A stretch of DNA of 64,000 nucleotides from JABDMH01 sp965223165 (GTDB lineage Bacteria > Bacteroidota > Bacteroidia > Chitinophagales > Saprospiraceae): positions 186,001 through 250,000 of the forward strand of contig CBDCVQ010000019.1 in NCBI GenBank assembly GCA_965223165.1, written 5' to 3'. How positions within the stretch are numbered: the first letter of the stretch is position 1; each line of letters starts with the position of its first letter. The position numbers and the translations under genes were made by a program. The notes below the pieces were generated by a model. It saw nothing but the letters and a program-made list of their open reading frames with translations, made no database searches and was not told the DNA's origin. Positions 16,435 through 25,400 of this stretch are shown in pieces.

Positions 16435-19400
16435 TTAATGCACGACCACCAACTTCTTTGTGACCGATTGGCCCTGCGTATCGGTGATCAACACATGGTA
16501 GACCCCATTTTGCAATAGGCCCACGTCAAGTTGATCTCTGCCAGACAGTTCTTGCTGTCGGAGCAACACTTTGCCCGTCGCGTCTATTACCTGCACATCG
16601 GAGCCGATGGCCGCTCCCTGGATGGTCACCAGATCCCGGGCAGGCGTGGGATACATCGTCACTTCTGACAGGGAGGGCTGGCTGGTCTGCATGAGGGAGC
16701 CAGGCGCCTCCATGACCCTGGGACTACCTTGGCCGGACCTTCCACTTTGACTGCTGGGTGGGCTACCCGTCCAAAACGTCTTGATGCCTGACCACTCTGA
16801 CTGCACCCAATTGGCGCAAGTGATCTTGACACGGTACTCGTACTGCGTATTGGGTGCCAGATTGCCCCATCCGACATTGTTGACGGTGGTGGTATGCTCG
16901 GCCCACTCCGTATCGCCGACCTGTCGGATGGCGCTGGTAAATCGCTCAAACGAACCGTAGAAGTACACGCGAAACAGGTTATAGGTCTGTTGCACGGCGG
17001 TGAAGAGGCTGTTGGGTGCATAGCAATCGCTATGGTGTTGATGGGTGGTAAAGTAATGGTGATAAGACCAATCGGTCCAGATCCCATTGTGGCACTGGAC
17101 CTTCACCTTGTATTCATATCTCGTGCCGTAGTGCAGATTGGTCCAATTGTAATAATTATGTGTGCTGGTGTAATGCTGCCAAGTGCTTGAGCCGTACGGC
17201 CGCATCGACCAGTGATACTTGGTCCCTGAAACGCCACAATATGTACTGGCCGAATGATGGGTCAGGTTCTGTACCGAAAGGTCATGGCTGGTCGGCGTGC
17301 TGCAATGGTGGTGGTGATAGTGATGGGTGGTAAAATAGTAGTAGGGCGACCAACCTGTCCAGTAGCCGTTGTGGCATTTGACCTTGACCTTGATCACGTA
17401 CCTGGTGCCATAGTGGAGATTGGTCCAATCGTAGTGTCCCTGACTACTGGTGTGATGTTGCCACTCATTGGCACCATAGGGCTTGATTGACCAGTGATAT
17501 TCGTTGCCGCTCACCGCGCAGTGCGTGGTGGCTGAGTGGTAGGTAAGATTCTGGATGGAAAGATCATGGCTCGTGGGTGTGCTGCAGTGGGCATAATAGT
17601 GCGTGGTAAAATAATGATGCGATGACCATTCCGTCCAATAGCCATTGTGGCATTTGACTTTGACTTTATACACGTAGCGCGTATCGTGGTGCAAATGCGT
17701 CCAGGTGTGATAGCCGTGGGTCGTAGTATAGTGTTGCCAATCGGAAGAGCCGTAGGGCTTGATGGACCAGTGATACTCCTTGCCACTCACGCTGCAGTGT
17801 GTGGTGGCAGAGGCATGCGAGACATGGCTGACCCTCAGATGGTGGCTCTGCGGTGTGTGGCAGTCCGGTCCATGATGGTGGGTGGTAAACCTATAGACAT
17901 ACGACCAGGGCGTCCAATATCCGTTGTGGCACTTCACCTTGACCTTGTACTCGTATTTGGTGTCATGATAGAGATTGGTCCAGTGGTAATATCCGTGGGT
18001 AGTTGTCTTGTGGGTCCAGTCGCTGGTACCGTACTTTCTGATGGCCCAATGGTACTCCTTGCCGTCCACACTGCAATAGGTACTCGCTCCACTGTGCGTA
18101 AGGTTTTTGACGGACAGGTGATGTGATTTGGGAGTGCTGCAGGACGGACCGTAGTGGTGCTTGGTTGTGAAATAGTATACGTCGGACCAATCGGTCCAGT
18201 ATCCATTATGACACTTCACTTTTACTTTGTAGTAATACTTGGTGTTCGCATGCAGATTCGTCCAGTCGTGATGATCGCTCGGACCCTCATAGTGCTTCCA
18301 GTGGGAGGTACCGTGTTTCTTCAGTGCCCAGTGGTAATGCTTGCCGTCCACCGAGCAATGGGTGCTGGCAGACCGATGCGTGATATTTTTTACGGTGAGG
18401 TGATGACTTGTGGGGGTGCTGCAGTCCGGTCCGTGGTGATAGTGGGTGGTGAAATGATATACATAGGACCATTCTGTCCAGTAGCCATTGTGACACTTCA
18501 CTTTGACTTTGTATTGGTATTTCGTACCGTGCTTGAGATGGGTCCAGTGGTTGTAATGATGCGTGCCGGTATGATGTGTCCAACTGGTGGATCCATACTT
18601 TCGAATGGCCCAGTGATACTCCTTGCCGCGTACATCGCAGTAGGTACTGGCGCTATTGTGGGTCACATCCTTGACCCTCAGGTGGTGCCCTTTAGGGGTA
18701 CTGCAGTCTGGACCGTAGTGATTGTTCGTGGTGAAGTAGTGCACACTTGACCAGCTGCTCCATGTCCCTTCGTGGCACTCGACTCTGACCTTGTACTCAT
18801 ACCTCGCTCCCGGATGTAGACCTGTCCAGTGGTATTGGCTGCTCGTCGTCTTCTTTTCATGCCACCCAAAATGTCCTACCCTGCGCAGGTGCCAGGTGTA
18901 TTTGTGACCAGGTACGTAGCATTTCAGCTTAACGCTGCTACTTGTCACCTCGAGTGCCTTCACCTGGTCATGAGACAGGTCTTCACAATCACTGTTATTC
19001 TTCTCCTTGGTCATGAAAGTCTGGACCTCAGAGAAATCTGACCATTCTCCGTCGCACCAACGGCGGACCTGCCACACATACTCTTGATTGGCGTTTAGGG
19101 AGCGCCAAGTAAAGCTAGCACCTGGGGTCACGACGTGTCTGGCCACACTGCTACCCACCCTTTGCAGTGTCCATTCCCACTGTTCGCTCTCCCCCGTGGC
19201 ATTCATCGTCACCGAATGGTGGGTCAGTTCGCTGATCGAGATACTGGAGGTCTCGGGACCAAGACATCTGGTCTGGGCAAACACACCTGACCAGGCGTCA
19301 AACGTACGGTGCCCAGGCTGAACTCCTCGCATTTGTACTACGTATCCGGTCTCCGGCACCAGGCCGTCGATCACAAACCGGCTGGTATCCACATCCCCTG

Positions 19401-19662
19401 CTACCCACATCGTATCGGCAATCAGGGAATCAGCGATCAGCGAGTCAGCTTGCGCATAGCGCCACTGCATGGAGTCACAAGCCGGAAAGGCACGCATTGT
19501 AAAACTGGCTGCCTGACGGTACTTGACGTAGAACGTATCCAAACAGGTCGTATCTGCGGCTGGTGTCTGGCCAAGCAATTTGGTGGGTGTACTGACGGAG
19601 GTGACAATAACAAACAATAGGGCGATACGGAGCGCTGAACGCAGGGGGATTAGGGTTCTCAT
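16435..19662 (-). CDS. Secreted His/Tyr/Trp-rich fibronectin type III-like repeat protein with T9SS sorting domain
   Basis: This 1,075-residue protein has a signal peptide (about 1-31, ending LLGQ), then about ten fibronectin-III-like units of roughly 85-95 residues, then a type A T9SS sorting domain in the last 80 residues (MYPTPARDL... NGVYHVLI... KKLVVVH). Units 1-3 and 10 are ordinary, but units 4-9 are close copies with extreme composition. Each carries a CSTP start, a YHW(A/S)I core, YKVKVKCHNGYWT with its Cys, and W-S-Y-FTT at the end, joined by linkers such as HYHHGPDC or HHYHHHH. Two or three Cys per unit are placed as for a disulfide. The protein should sit on or leave the cell surface. 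His clusters suggest metal binding, and aromatic-rich surfaces suggest glycan or polymer adhesion; both are inference. It is separate from the operon downstream of it (188-base gap). Confidence 0.88.
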   Translation of the reverse strand: MRTLIPLRSALRIALLFVIVTSVSTPTKLLGQTPAADTTCLDTFYVKYRQAASFTMRAFPACDSMQWRYAQADSLIADSLIADTMWVAGDVDTSRFVIDGLVPETGYVVQMRGVQPGHRTFDAWSGVFAQTRCLGPETSSISISELTHHSVTMNATGESEQWEWTLQRVGSSVARHVVTPGASFTWRSLNANQEYVWQVRRWCDGEWSDFSEVQTFMTKEKNNSDCEDLSHDQVKALEVTSSSVKLKCYVPGHKYTWHLRRVGHFGWHEKKTTSSQYHWTGLHPGARYEYKVRVECHEGTWSSWSSVHYFTTNNHYGPDCSTPKGHHLRVKDVTHNSASTYCDVRGKEYHWAIRKYGSTSWTHHTGTHHYNHWTHLKHGTKYQYKVKVKCHNGYWTEWSYVYHFTTHYHHGPDCSTPTSHHLTVKNITHRSASTHCSVDGKHYHWALKKHGTSHWKHYEGPSDHHDWTNLHANTKYYYKVKVKCHNGYWTDWSDVYYFTTKHHYGPSCSTPKSHHLSVKNLTHSGASTYCSVDGKEYHWAIRKYGTSDWTHKTTTHGYYHWTNLYHDTKYEYKVKVKCHNGYWTPWSYVYRFTTHHHGPDCHTPQSHHLRVSHVSHASATTHCSVSGKEYHWSIKPYGSSDWQHYTTTHGYHTWTHLHHDTRYVYKVKVKCHNGYWTEWSSHHYFTTHYYAHCSTPTSHDLSIQNLTYHSATTHCAVSGNEYHWSIKPYGANEWQHHTSSQGHYDWTNLHYGTRYVIKVKVKCHNGYWTGWSPYYYFTTHHYHHHHCSTPTSHDLSVQNLTHHSASTYCGVSGTKYHWSMRPYGSSTWQHYTSTHNYYNWTNLHYGTRYEYKVKVQCHNGIWTDWSYHHYFTTHQHHSDCYAPNSLFTAVQQTYNLFRVYFYGSFERFTSAIRQVGDTEWAEHTTTVNNVGWGNLAPNTQYEYRVKITCANWVQSEWSGIKTFWTGSPPSSQSGRSGQGSPRVMEAPGSLMQTSQPSLSEVTMYPTPARDLVTIQGAAIGSDVQVIDATGKVLLRQQELSGRDQLDVGLLQNGVYHVLITDTQGQSVTKKLVVVH

Positions 19663-19891
19663 GTGTTAGTTTTCTTAATAGTTCGTAGACCCGTCACTGG
19701 GGATTACTTCAGCGGCGGTCCTGACCCAAGGTATCAGTTTTTTGAGTGGGTTGGAAGTTGGGGGCCCGCAAAATGTGTTAAAGTCCGGCTCTAACACTTC
19801 TCTAGCGCCGGTCCTGGTGTAGCAACACCCGTTGAAAATTCTGGTTACGCTAAGACATAACACGCTGATTTACCATCTAATAAACACAACA

Positions 19892-20113
19892 TTAGGCGCC
19901 CTCGGATGCTCTGGATCGATCCATCCACTTCGGGAGGAGCAAGTACCCAGCAACCAGGCCAAATAGAAAGTGGAAGATGCCGACTTCAAACCCGTGGGGC
20001 CAGCGAATGTGTCCCGGCATAAATTCGTTGTTATGCAGCAGTGGGGCTATTCCCTCCGTGCACTTGAAGACCAGGGCAGCTACCAGGATGCCTGATCTGG
20101 CTGTGGTGCGCAC
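19892..20113 (-). CDS. Possible small membrane protein or remnant
   Basis: This 73-residue frame starts with GTG, with no ATG available before the upstream stop at 20174-20176. It contains two hydrophobic stretches (GILVAALVF and FEVGIFHFLFGLVAGYLLLP) around a polar, aromatic-rich loop with PGHIRWPHG, and a basic end. The second stretch is long enough for a membrane helix. The composition looks more protein-like than neighbouring frames, but I recognise no family and no ribosome binding site. It may be a real small membrane protein or the 3' end of a decayed gene. Confidence 0.33.
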   Translation of the reverse strand: MRTTARSGILVAALVFKCTEGIAPLLHNNEFMPGHIRWPHGFEVGIFHFLFGLVAGYLLLPKWMDRSRASEGA

Positions 20114-20391
20114 ATCAGGGTAGCGATTCCGGTCAAGAGCCGGCCCCGTAATAATTATGTTTGAAAGATCACGTCAATGGGCGGAATTTTGCTCTCGTAG
20201 CAGTCTAACAAGGGCGGATAGCTGGCCTGTATGTCAGCCGGCTGCAAATGTTGATCACCTATGTATCCACTAGGTCAGACAGGCAGTAAAGGTGTAGAAA
20301 ACACGAAGTTGTATGTACAGCCTCCCATGAAGCAGCCAGTATTTCAACAGCCTATTGGGACTACAACTCCGTGGCATCACCTTGCTAGTAT

Positions 20392-20442
20392 GTGTCAGGC
20401 GAGGACGCCTGACACGGCCAGTTTTTCCCATGACGACTGGCC
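20392..20442. repeat. Tandem hairpins: perfect 10-bp stem followed by 7-bp stem
   Basis: GTGTCAGGCG and CGCCTGACAC (20392-20401, 20406-20415) form a perfect stem around AGGA. Immediately after, GGCCAGT (20416-20422) pairs with ACTGGCC (20436-20442) around a loop that starts with TTTT. The core GTCAGGCGAGGACG (14 bases) is also found, on the other strand, in the hairpin of two of the 140-bp elements near 7.2 and 7.6 kb. This indicates one dispersed palindrome family. Confidence 0.85.
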
Positions 20443-20753
20443 TCAAAGGACCACACAGCCCAGATCAGGCCGCGTCTGCCGTCCCCGCCAAACGCCATTG
20501 TAGCTCGAATGCCACCTGAAGCCTTGATAATGCGATTGCCCTGCCTATCTATCCGGTGAACAACAGCGTGGCTCTATTCGCCTGGGGCCAAAACCGCCTT
20601 GCCCTGTTCCAACGGGCGGCATGGCTTCCGCATCGTGAATGATTGGATGGTCTTGGACGGATGGGTTAAGTGTACCTGATGCATTCCTAATAAAATAATC
20701 AGTGCACCGTCTCCTCCGACCAGGTAGTGCCCAAAAGTATGCCTACTAGTTCT

Positions 20754-20761
20754 TACATTTG
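20754..20761 (+). promoter_or_regulatory. Candidate Bacteroidota -7 promoter element of the ABC-F gene
   Basis: TACATTTG matches the Bacteroidota -7 consensus TAnnTTTG exactly and sits 20 bases before the ATG at 20782, implying a very short leader. No TTG lies at the ideal distance upstream for the -33 element; a GTG at 20727-20729 is the nearest, slightly too far. Confidence 0.35.
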
Positions 20762-20781
20762 CGCGCTAAAATCGGTACAGC

Positions 20782-22410
20782 ATGATCACAGTACAGGATC
20801 TATCCCTTCAGTTTGGCAAACGCGTCCTCTTTGACGAGGCCAACGTCTTCTTCGCCCCAGGCAATTGTTACGGGGTCATCGGGGCCAATGGCGCCGGCAA
20901 ATCTACCTTTCTTAAGATCCTGGCAGGTGAAAAGGACGCTAATCGCGGCACCGTGACCGTGGAGCCCGGAAAGCGGATGGCGGTCTTGAAACAGGACCAT
21001 TTTGCATACGATGATGTACGCGTGATCGACACCGTCTTGATGGGGCATGCCGGCTTGTGGCGTATTATGCAGGAAAAAGACGCCATCTACAGTAAGCCGG
21101 ATTTCTCCGAGGCGGATGGTATTCGAGCTTCGGAGTTGGAAGAGACCTTTGCCGAGATGGATGGCTGGAATGCCGAGCCCGATGCGGCAGCCCTACTCAG
21201 CGGGATAGGCATCGGAGAAGCAGACCATCAGAAGCTCGTGAAAGAGCTCAACGGCAACCAGAAAGTGCGGGTGCTGCTTGCGCAAGCACTTTTTGGCGAA
21301 CCAGACATCTTGGTGCTCGACGAGCCCACCAACGACCTGGACATTGAAACCGCTACCTGGCTGGAGGATTTCTTGTTAGACTTCAAAAACACTGTCATCG
21401 TTGTCTCGCACGACCGCCACTTTCTGGATACGGTATGCACCCACATCGTCGACATCGACTTTGGCAAGATTACCACGTTTACAGGCAACTATAGTTTTTG
21501 GTATGAATCGTCGCAGCTAGCCCTCCGGCAAAAGCTGGCGACCAATAAAAAGGTGGCCGAAAAGCGGGCGGAAATGCAAGCCTTCATCGACCGGTTTAGT
21601 GCCAACGCATCCAAATCTCGACAGGCTACGGCTCGCCGGAAAATGCTTGAAAAATTGACCCTTGAGGAGGTCAAGCCTTCCACCCGAAAATACCCGGGTA
21701 TTATTTTTTCGCAGGGCCGCGAAGCCGGTGACCAGATCCTCTCCGTCAATGGACTGGGATATGAGCTGGATGGACAGCCGCTCTTTAGCGATATCACCTT
21801 CACGATGAACAAGGGCGACAAGGTTGCCCTTCTCTCCAGAAATAACTTGGCCGCGACCGCCTTCTACCGGATTCTAAACGATGAATTGGCTCCGAGCTCC
21901 GGCGGTTTTACGTTTGGACAGACGATTACACCCGGCTATTTGCCGCACGAAAATGAAAAGTATTTTAGCGAGGCTCCGCTTTCCTTGATCGATTGGCTCA
22001 GGCAATACTCCGAAGAGAAAGACGAGCAATACATCCGGGGTTTTCTGGGCAAAATGCTATTCTCAGGGGAGGAAGTACACAAGATGTCCAATGTGCTTTC
22101 CGGCGGTGAAAAGGTGCGCTGCATGATCTCCAAGGTGATGATGACGCAGCCTAATCTCATTTTGCTGGACGAGCCCACTGATCACTTAGATCTCGAGAGT
22201 ATTATCGCCTTTAACAATGCGCTAATCAACTATCCCGGCAGTGCTCTCTTTACCACCCATGATCATCACTTTGCCCAGACGGTCGCCAATCGCATCATCG
22301 AGATTACCCCTTCCGGGGTCATCGATCGACTGAAGACACTGGACGAGTACCTGGCTGACGAGGTGATACAGGCCCAGCGCCAAGAAATGTACCGGGGGAT
22401 ATTGGTCTAG
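20782..22410 (+). CDS. ABC-F family ATPase (YbiT-like) with degenerate second Walker A
   Basis: This 542-residue soluble protein has two ABC ATPase domains joined by the charged helical linker typical of ABC-F ribosome-associated factors (about 235-310). Domain 1 has Walker A 34-41 (GANGAGKS), a weak signature LNGNQ (156-160), Walker B with E181 (LVLDEPTNDLD) and switch H210. Domain 2 has a Walker A position that reads SRNNLAATA (352-360) with no lysine, yet intact signature LSGGEK (439-444), Walker B D463-E464 (LLDEPTDHLD) and H493. ABC-F proteins bind the ribosomal E site and help stalled or antibiotic-blocked translation. YbiT-like members are common and not usually resistance factors. Loss of the second P-loop lysine suggests only one normal ATP site. 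I believe this is a lineage feature, not a mutation. It converges on the giant gene, with 87 bases between stops. Confidence 0.92.
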   Translation: MITVQDLSLQFGKRVLFDEANVFFAPGNCYGVIGANGAGKSTFLKILAGEKDANRGTVTVEPGKRMAVLKQDHFAYDDVRVIDTVLMGHAGLWRIMQEKDAIYSKPDFSEADGIRASELEETFAEMDGWNAEPDAAALLSGIGIGEADHQKLVKELNGNQKVRVLLAQALFGEPDILVLDEPTNDLDIETATWLEDFLLDFKNTVIVVSHDRHFLDTVCTHIVDIDFGKITTFTGNYSFWYESSQLALRQKLATNKKVAEKRAEMQAFIDRFSANASKSRQATARRKMLEKLTLEEVKPSTRKYPGIIFSQGREAGDQILSVNGLGYELDGQPLFSDITFTMNKGDKVALLSRNNLAATAFYRILNDELAPSSGGFTFGQTITPGYLPHENEKYFSEAPLSLIDWLRQYSEEKDEQYIRGFLGKMLFSGEEVHKMSNVLSGGEKVRCMISKVMMTQPNLILLDEPTDHLDLESIIAFNNALINYPGSALFTTHDHHFAQTVANRIIEITPSGVIDRLKTLDEYLADEVIQAQRQEMYRGILV

Positions 22411-22497
22411 CAGCACTCGCCATCCGCAATTAACGGCTGCTATCGGGGAAGCTTTGGGGTTCTACATGCCAAAAGTCACCTGACCGGGAACCGCCTA
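22411..22497. other. Short convergent intergenic gap with weak inverted repeat
   Basis: The stops of the ABC-F gene and the giant gene face each other here. TAGCAGC at 22408-22414, which includes the ABC-F stop, pairs with GCTGCTA at 22436-22442 around a 21-base loop. This could serve as a two-way stop, but it lacks T-runs and the support is weak. Confidence 0.3.
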
Positions 22498-25400
22498 TTA
22501 GTACGCAATCATCGTCTTGACAAAGAGCTGATCTCCCACCTTCATCGTGACGTTGAGCACTCCAGCATTGTCCAGATCCACTCGCTCCAGCAGGTGATAA
22601 TTCATGCCTTTGGTGTACTGCCCCTTCCATCCGTACACGACTCTACCCAAGATGTCGGTGACGGTGAAATGTACTTCACTATCCTCCACCAGGTAGAAGG
22701 GCACGGTTGTACTGCGATCAAAAGGATTGGGGAAGTTCTGGTACAACTGCGGCTGATCAGAGGCAAGCTCATCCGAAAATCCAAGCACCACATTTCTCAC
22801 CTCGTCATTGACGTAGGCCTCTGCCGCCGTGACATCGCTATTGATTTCCAACACTTTAGATAGGATTCCGGCATCCTTCGCTCTGAATCGCAACGTAAAC
22901 AGGCGTTGGGCCGCATCCATCTGGGTGCCCAACTGTCTGTTCCAACTGGTGGTAAGTGCGCCTGCCGCCAAATGCTTCCAACCAAAGTTCTCCATGTCCA
23001 TCTCCATACCTGGAGCCACCTGCACATCGAGCAACTCAAGTATCGCCGGATCAAATTTTACCGTAAACTGATAACCGCGCAGTTCTTGGAGGTCTTTGAT
23101 GGTGATTGGTACATGATACGTACGACCTTGTTTGAGCAATTGATCTGGCGTGTGGCACATGATTGATTGCTCTACCTTGCGTGCCTGATCATGATCGTGA
23201 TTGACATCGCCCATCTTCAGCGCGGTGAAGTCTTTAATCACCATTGATCCTTCCATATCGACCTCCCACGTGCCTCCGATAGTGTCAGACAATGGGTGCG
23301 ACTGCGCATACTGCCGCTCCGCATCGATGAATCTCCACAGCGGTGCAGTATAGTGGTCGATTTCTCCCAAGATAAGCTGCCGGATCGTCAGCGCGTCCAG
23401 GTGATCGAGTGTACGATCCCGATTGACATCACCGGCTAGTCTTCCTAGAAGATCCAGAGAAATATGCCCTATCTCATGATCTGAAAGCTCAATGAGATCC
23501 AAGGTATTTATGCCGGTGTGGTCCGTGTTTCGACTGGTGGGGCGAACTTGTAACCTCTCGCCAGTGCGGGTCATGTGACGGTAGGATCCTTCAATGACGG
23601 GAATTTCACCTTGCGGCAGCACTTTGATGATCGTATGCTCGCTCGCTACTCCATTGGCATTGACGACCAGCCCAGTAAAGACTGTCTGCACACCGGGTCC
23701 ACAGGCACCATTGTTGTCCCTGACCGCCAATGTCACATCGCAGAAGTCAGCCGCTCCATCGGTTCCGATCACCCAGAATCTCACGCCCTGATGATGCTGA
23801 CCCAGATCTTCACAGGTCAAATCGAGATGATCTTTGACCCTATTGCTGTCATAGGTCTCCAGTGCCTGGCTCACCCACTCCACTCCGTAGGTTAGATCGG
23901 CTTCGGAATCTCCGCAAGCTGCCAGACTACCTGCATCAAACTCCTTGGCCCATACGATAGCAGCGGCTCCATCCACTTCACCGTCCTGGTCATTGTCTTG
24001 TGCCTGCAACTGTGCTAAGAGGCTGGTCACGCAGATCGGTGTAGGCTTCTTGGCGGCGACAACTTCAAAGTAGTAAGAGCAGTATGTATCGTTTAGACAG
24101 TTGTCAACCAATCCCACCCGCAACCGATAGTGTCCTGCTGCCAGATCAAACACCTCCAATCGGTATGGACTCACCGCATCTGTTTCGGCATCTGATCGCT
24201 GCACTACTTCGCCACTCTCTATATCTGTGACGGACCAGGAAAGTCCTTCGATTCCACAGTTATCTGCAAAGGTCACATCCCAACGTACCGTCAATGCGCA
24301 GCTACCACCGCTTTGCAGCACTGCCGGATCTTCGCTCGTACCCGACCCTTCGTGTGCCTGATTGACGAGTAGCGCCTCACAGGTCGGGGCAATGGTGTCC
24401 AGCACTAAGATCTCCTGCACAAATGTATCCGCAATCACCGATGGATCCGTCAGCCATGGCTCATCTGCACTCGAGCGACACCAGTCACCGAAGTACCAGG
24501 TTCTTATGATCTTGAAGCATGCCTCACCTCCGATGACATGGTAGACCTTGTCCAGGTGAGCAATACCCGGATTGCCACAAACGCCCGACCATTGATACTG
24601 CGGAACGCCCGTCTGATCAATGCCTGCCTCTCCTATGACCAAGCCACGCTCATCATAGGTGATCATACATGCATCTATGGTAACCTGAGCCGGAGGCAAA
24701 TCAAAAAGCTCTTTCCCAATGGGACAGGATGGGCCTATTTCGATCCGCTGTATCCGCACAATCGTGTCGACAGTATGCGCTGGGCCGGATGCACCTGCGG
24801 GACATTGACTCCAGAACTTGAACTTGCGATATATCACACCCTGCCCGCAGGCATCGATGTCTGACCAGACAGATTGCTCACAACTTATTTGTTCGTTGCA
24901 GTTGGCCACCAGCAAGCCCAAGGGCACCTCTGACTCTTGTGGCTTAAAGTAACAATCCGTTACTATGGAGTCGACCCACTGGTAACCCAGATGTTCATCG
25001 TACCGCTGTACCTGAATGGTGTCGTTTTCGCAGACGCACGTGCTATCAACAATTGTTATGTCCGTGGTAACCAGCCCACCTTGCGCATCGGTGAGGTTGC
25101 CATAGGTATCTCTCCAGACCTTGAAGTAGGTGCCGAAGAGCTCATCCAGTCGGCTCAAGGCGGCACTGTCTCCACCCTCGGCGCTTGCCACGATCGAGGC
25201 GACCGTCTCGTGCTGGCCGAGCGGTTTCTCCCCAAATGCGCGACAGCTGATCTGTATGTCGCCCAGATCTTGTGTGATCTCGACGGGTGTCTTGTCTTCG
25301 ACCAGCACCTCCAACCAAGCCTTGTTCCAATTGCACCAGTTGTCGATGGCCAATGCCTCCACAGTAACTTTTTGGCAAACGTCGACGCATCCTAGCGGCA

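Larger units (their letters stand above)
19663..20781. other. 1.1-kb intergenic region, mostly non-coding
   Basis: This gap separates the divergent His-rich protein gene and the ABC-F gene. It contains one weak minus-strand small ORF (19892-20113), a pair of hairpins at 20392-20442, and a good -7-like promoter element before the ABC-F start. The rest shows no coding pattern on either strand. Short open frames at 19675-19863 and 20261-20503 lack recognisable features. A decayed gene is possible in 19890-20170 but cannot be shown without a homologue. Confidence 0.6.

Noticed and set aside
19675..19863. 62-residue minus-strand open frame before the His-rich gene
   Set aside because: No hydrophobic or domain pattern and no support from context; probably leader DNA.
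20261..20503. 80-residue plus-strand open frame
   Set aside because: It crosses both hairpins at 20392-20442, has low-complexity Pro/Thr/Arg-rich sequence and no recognisable domain.
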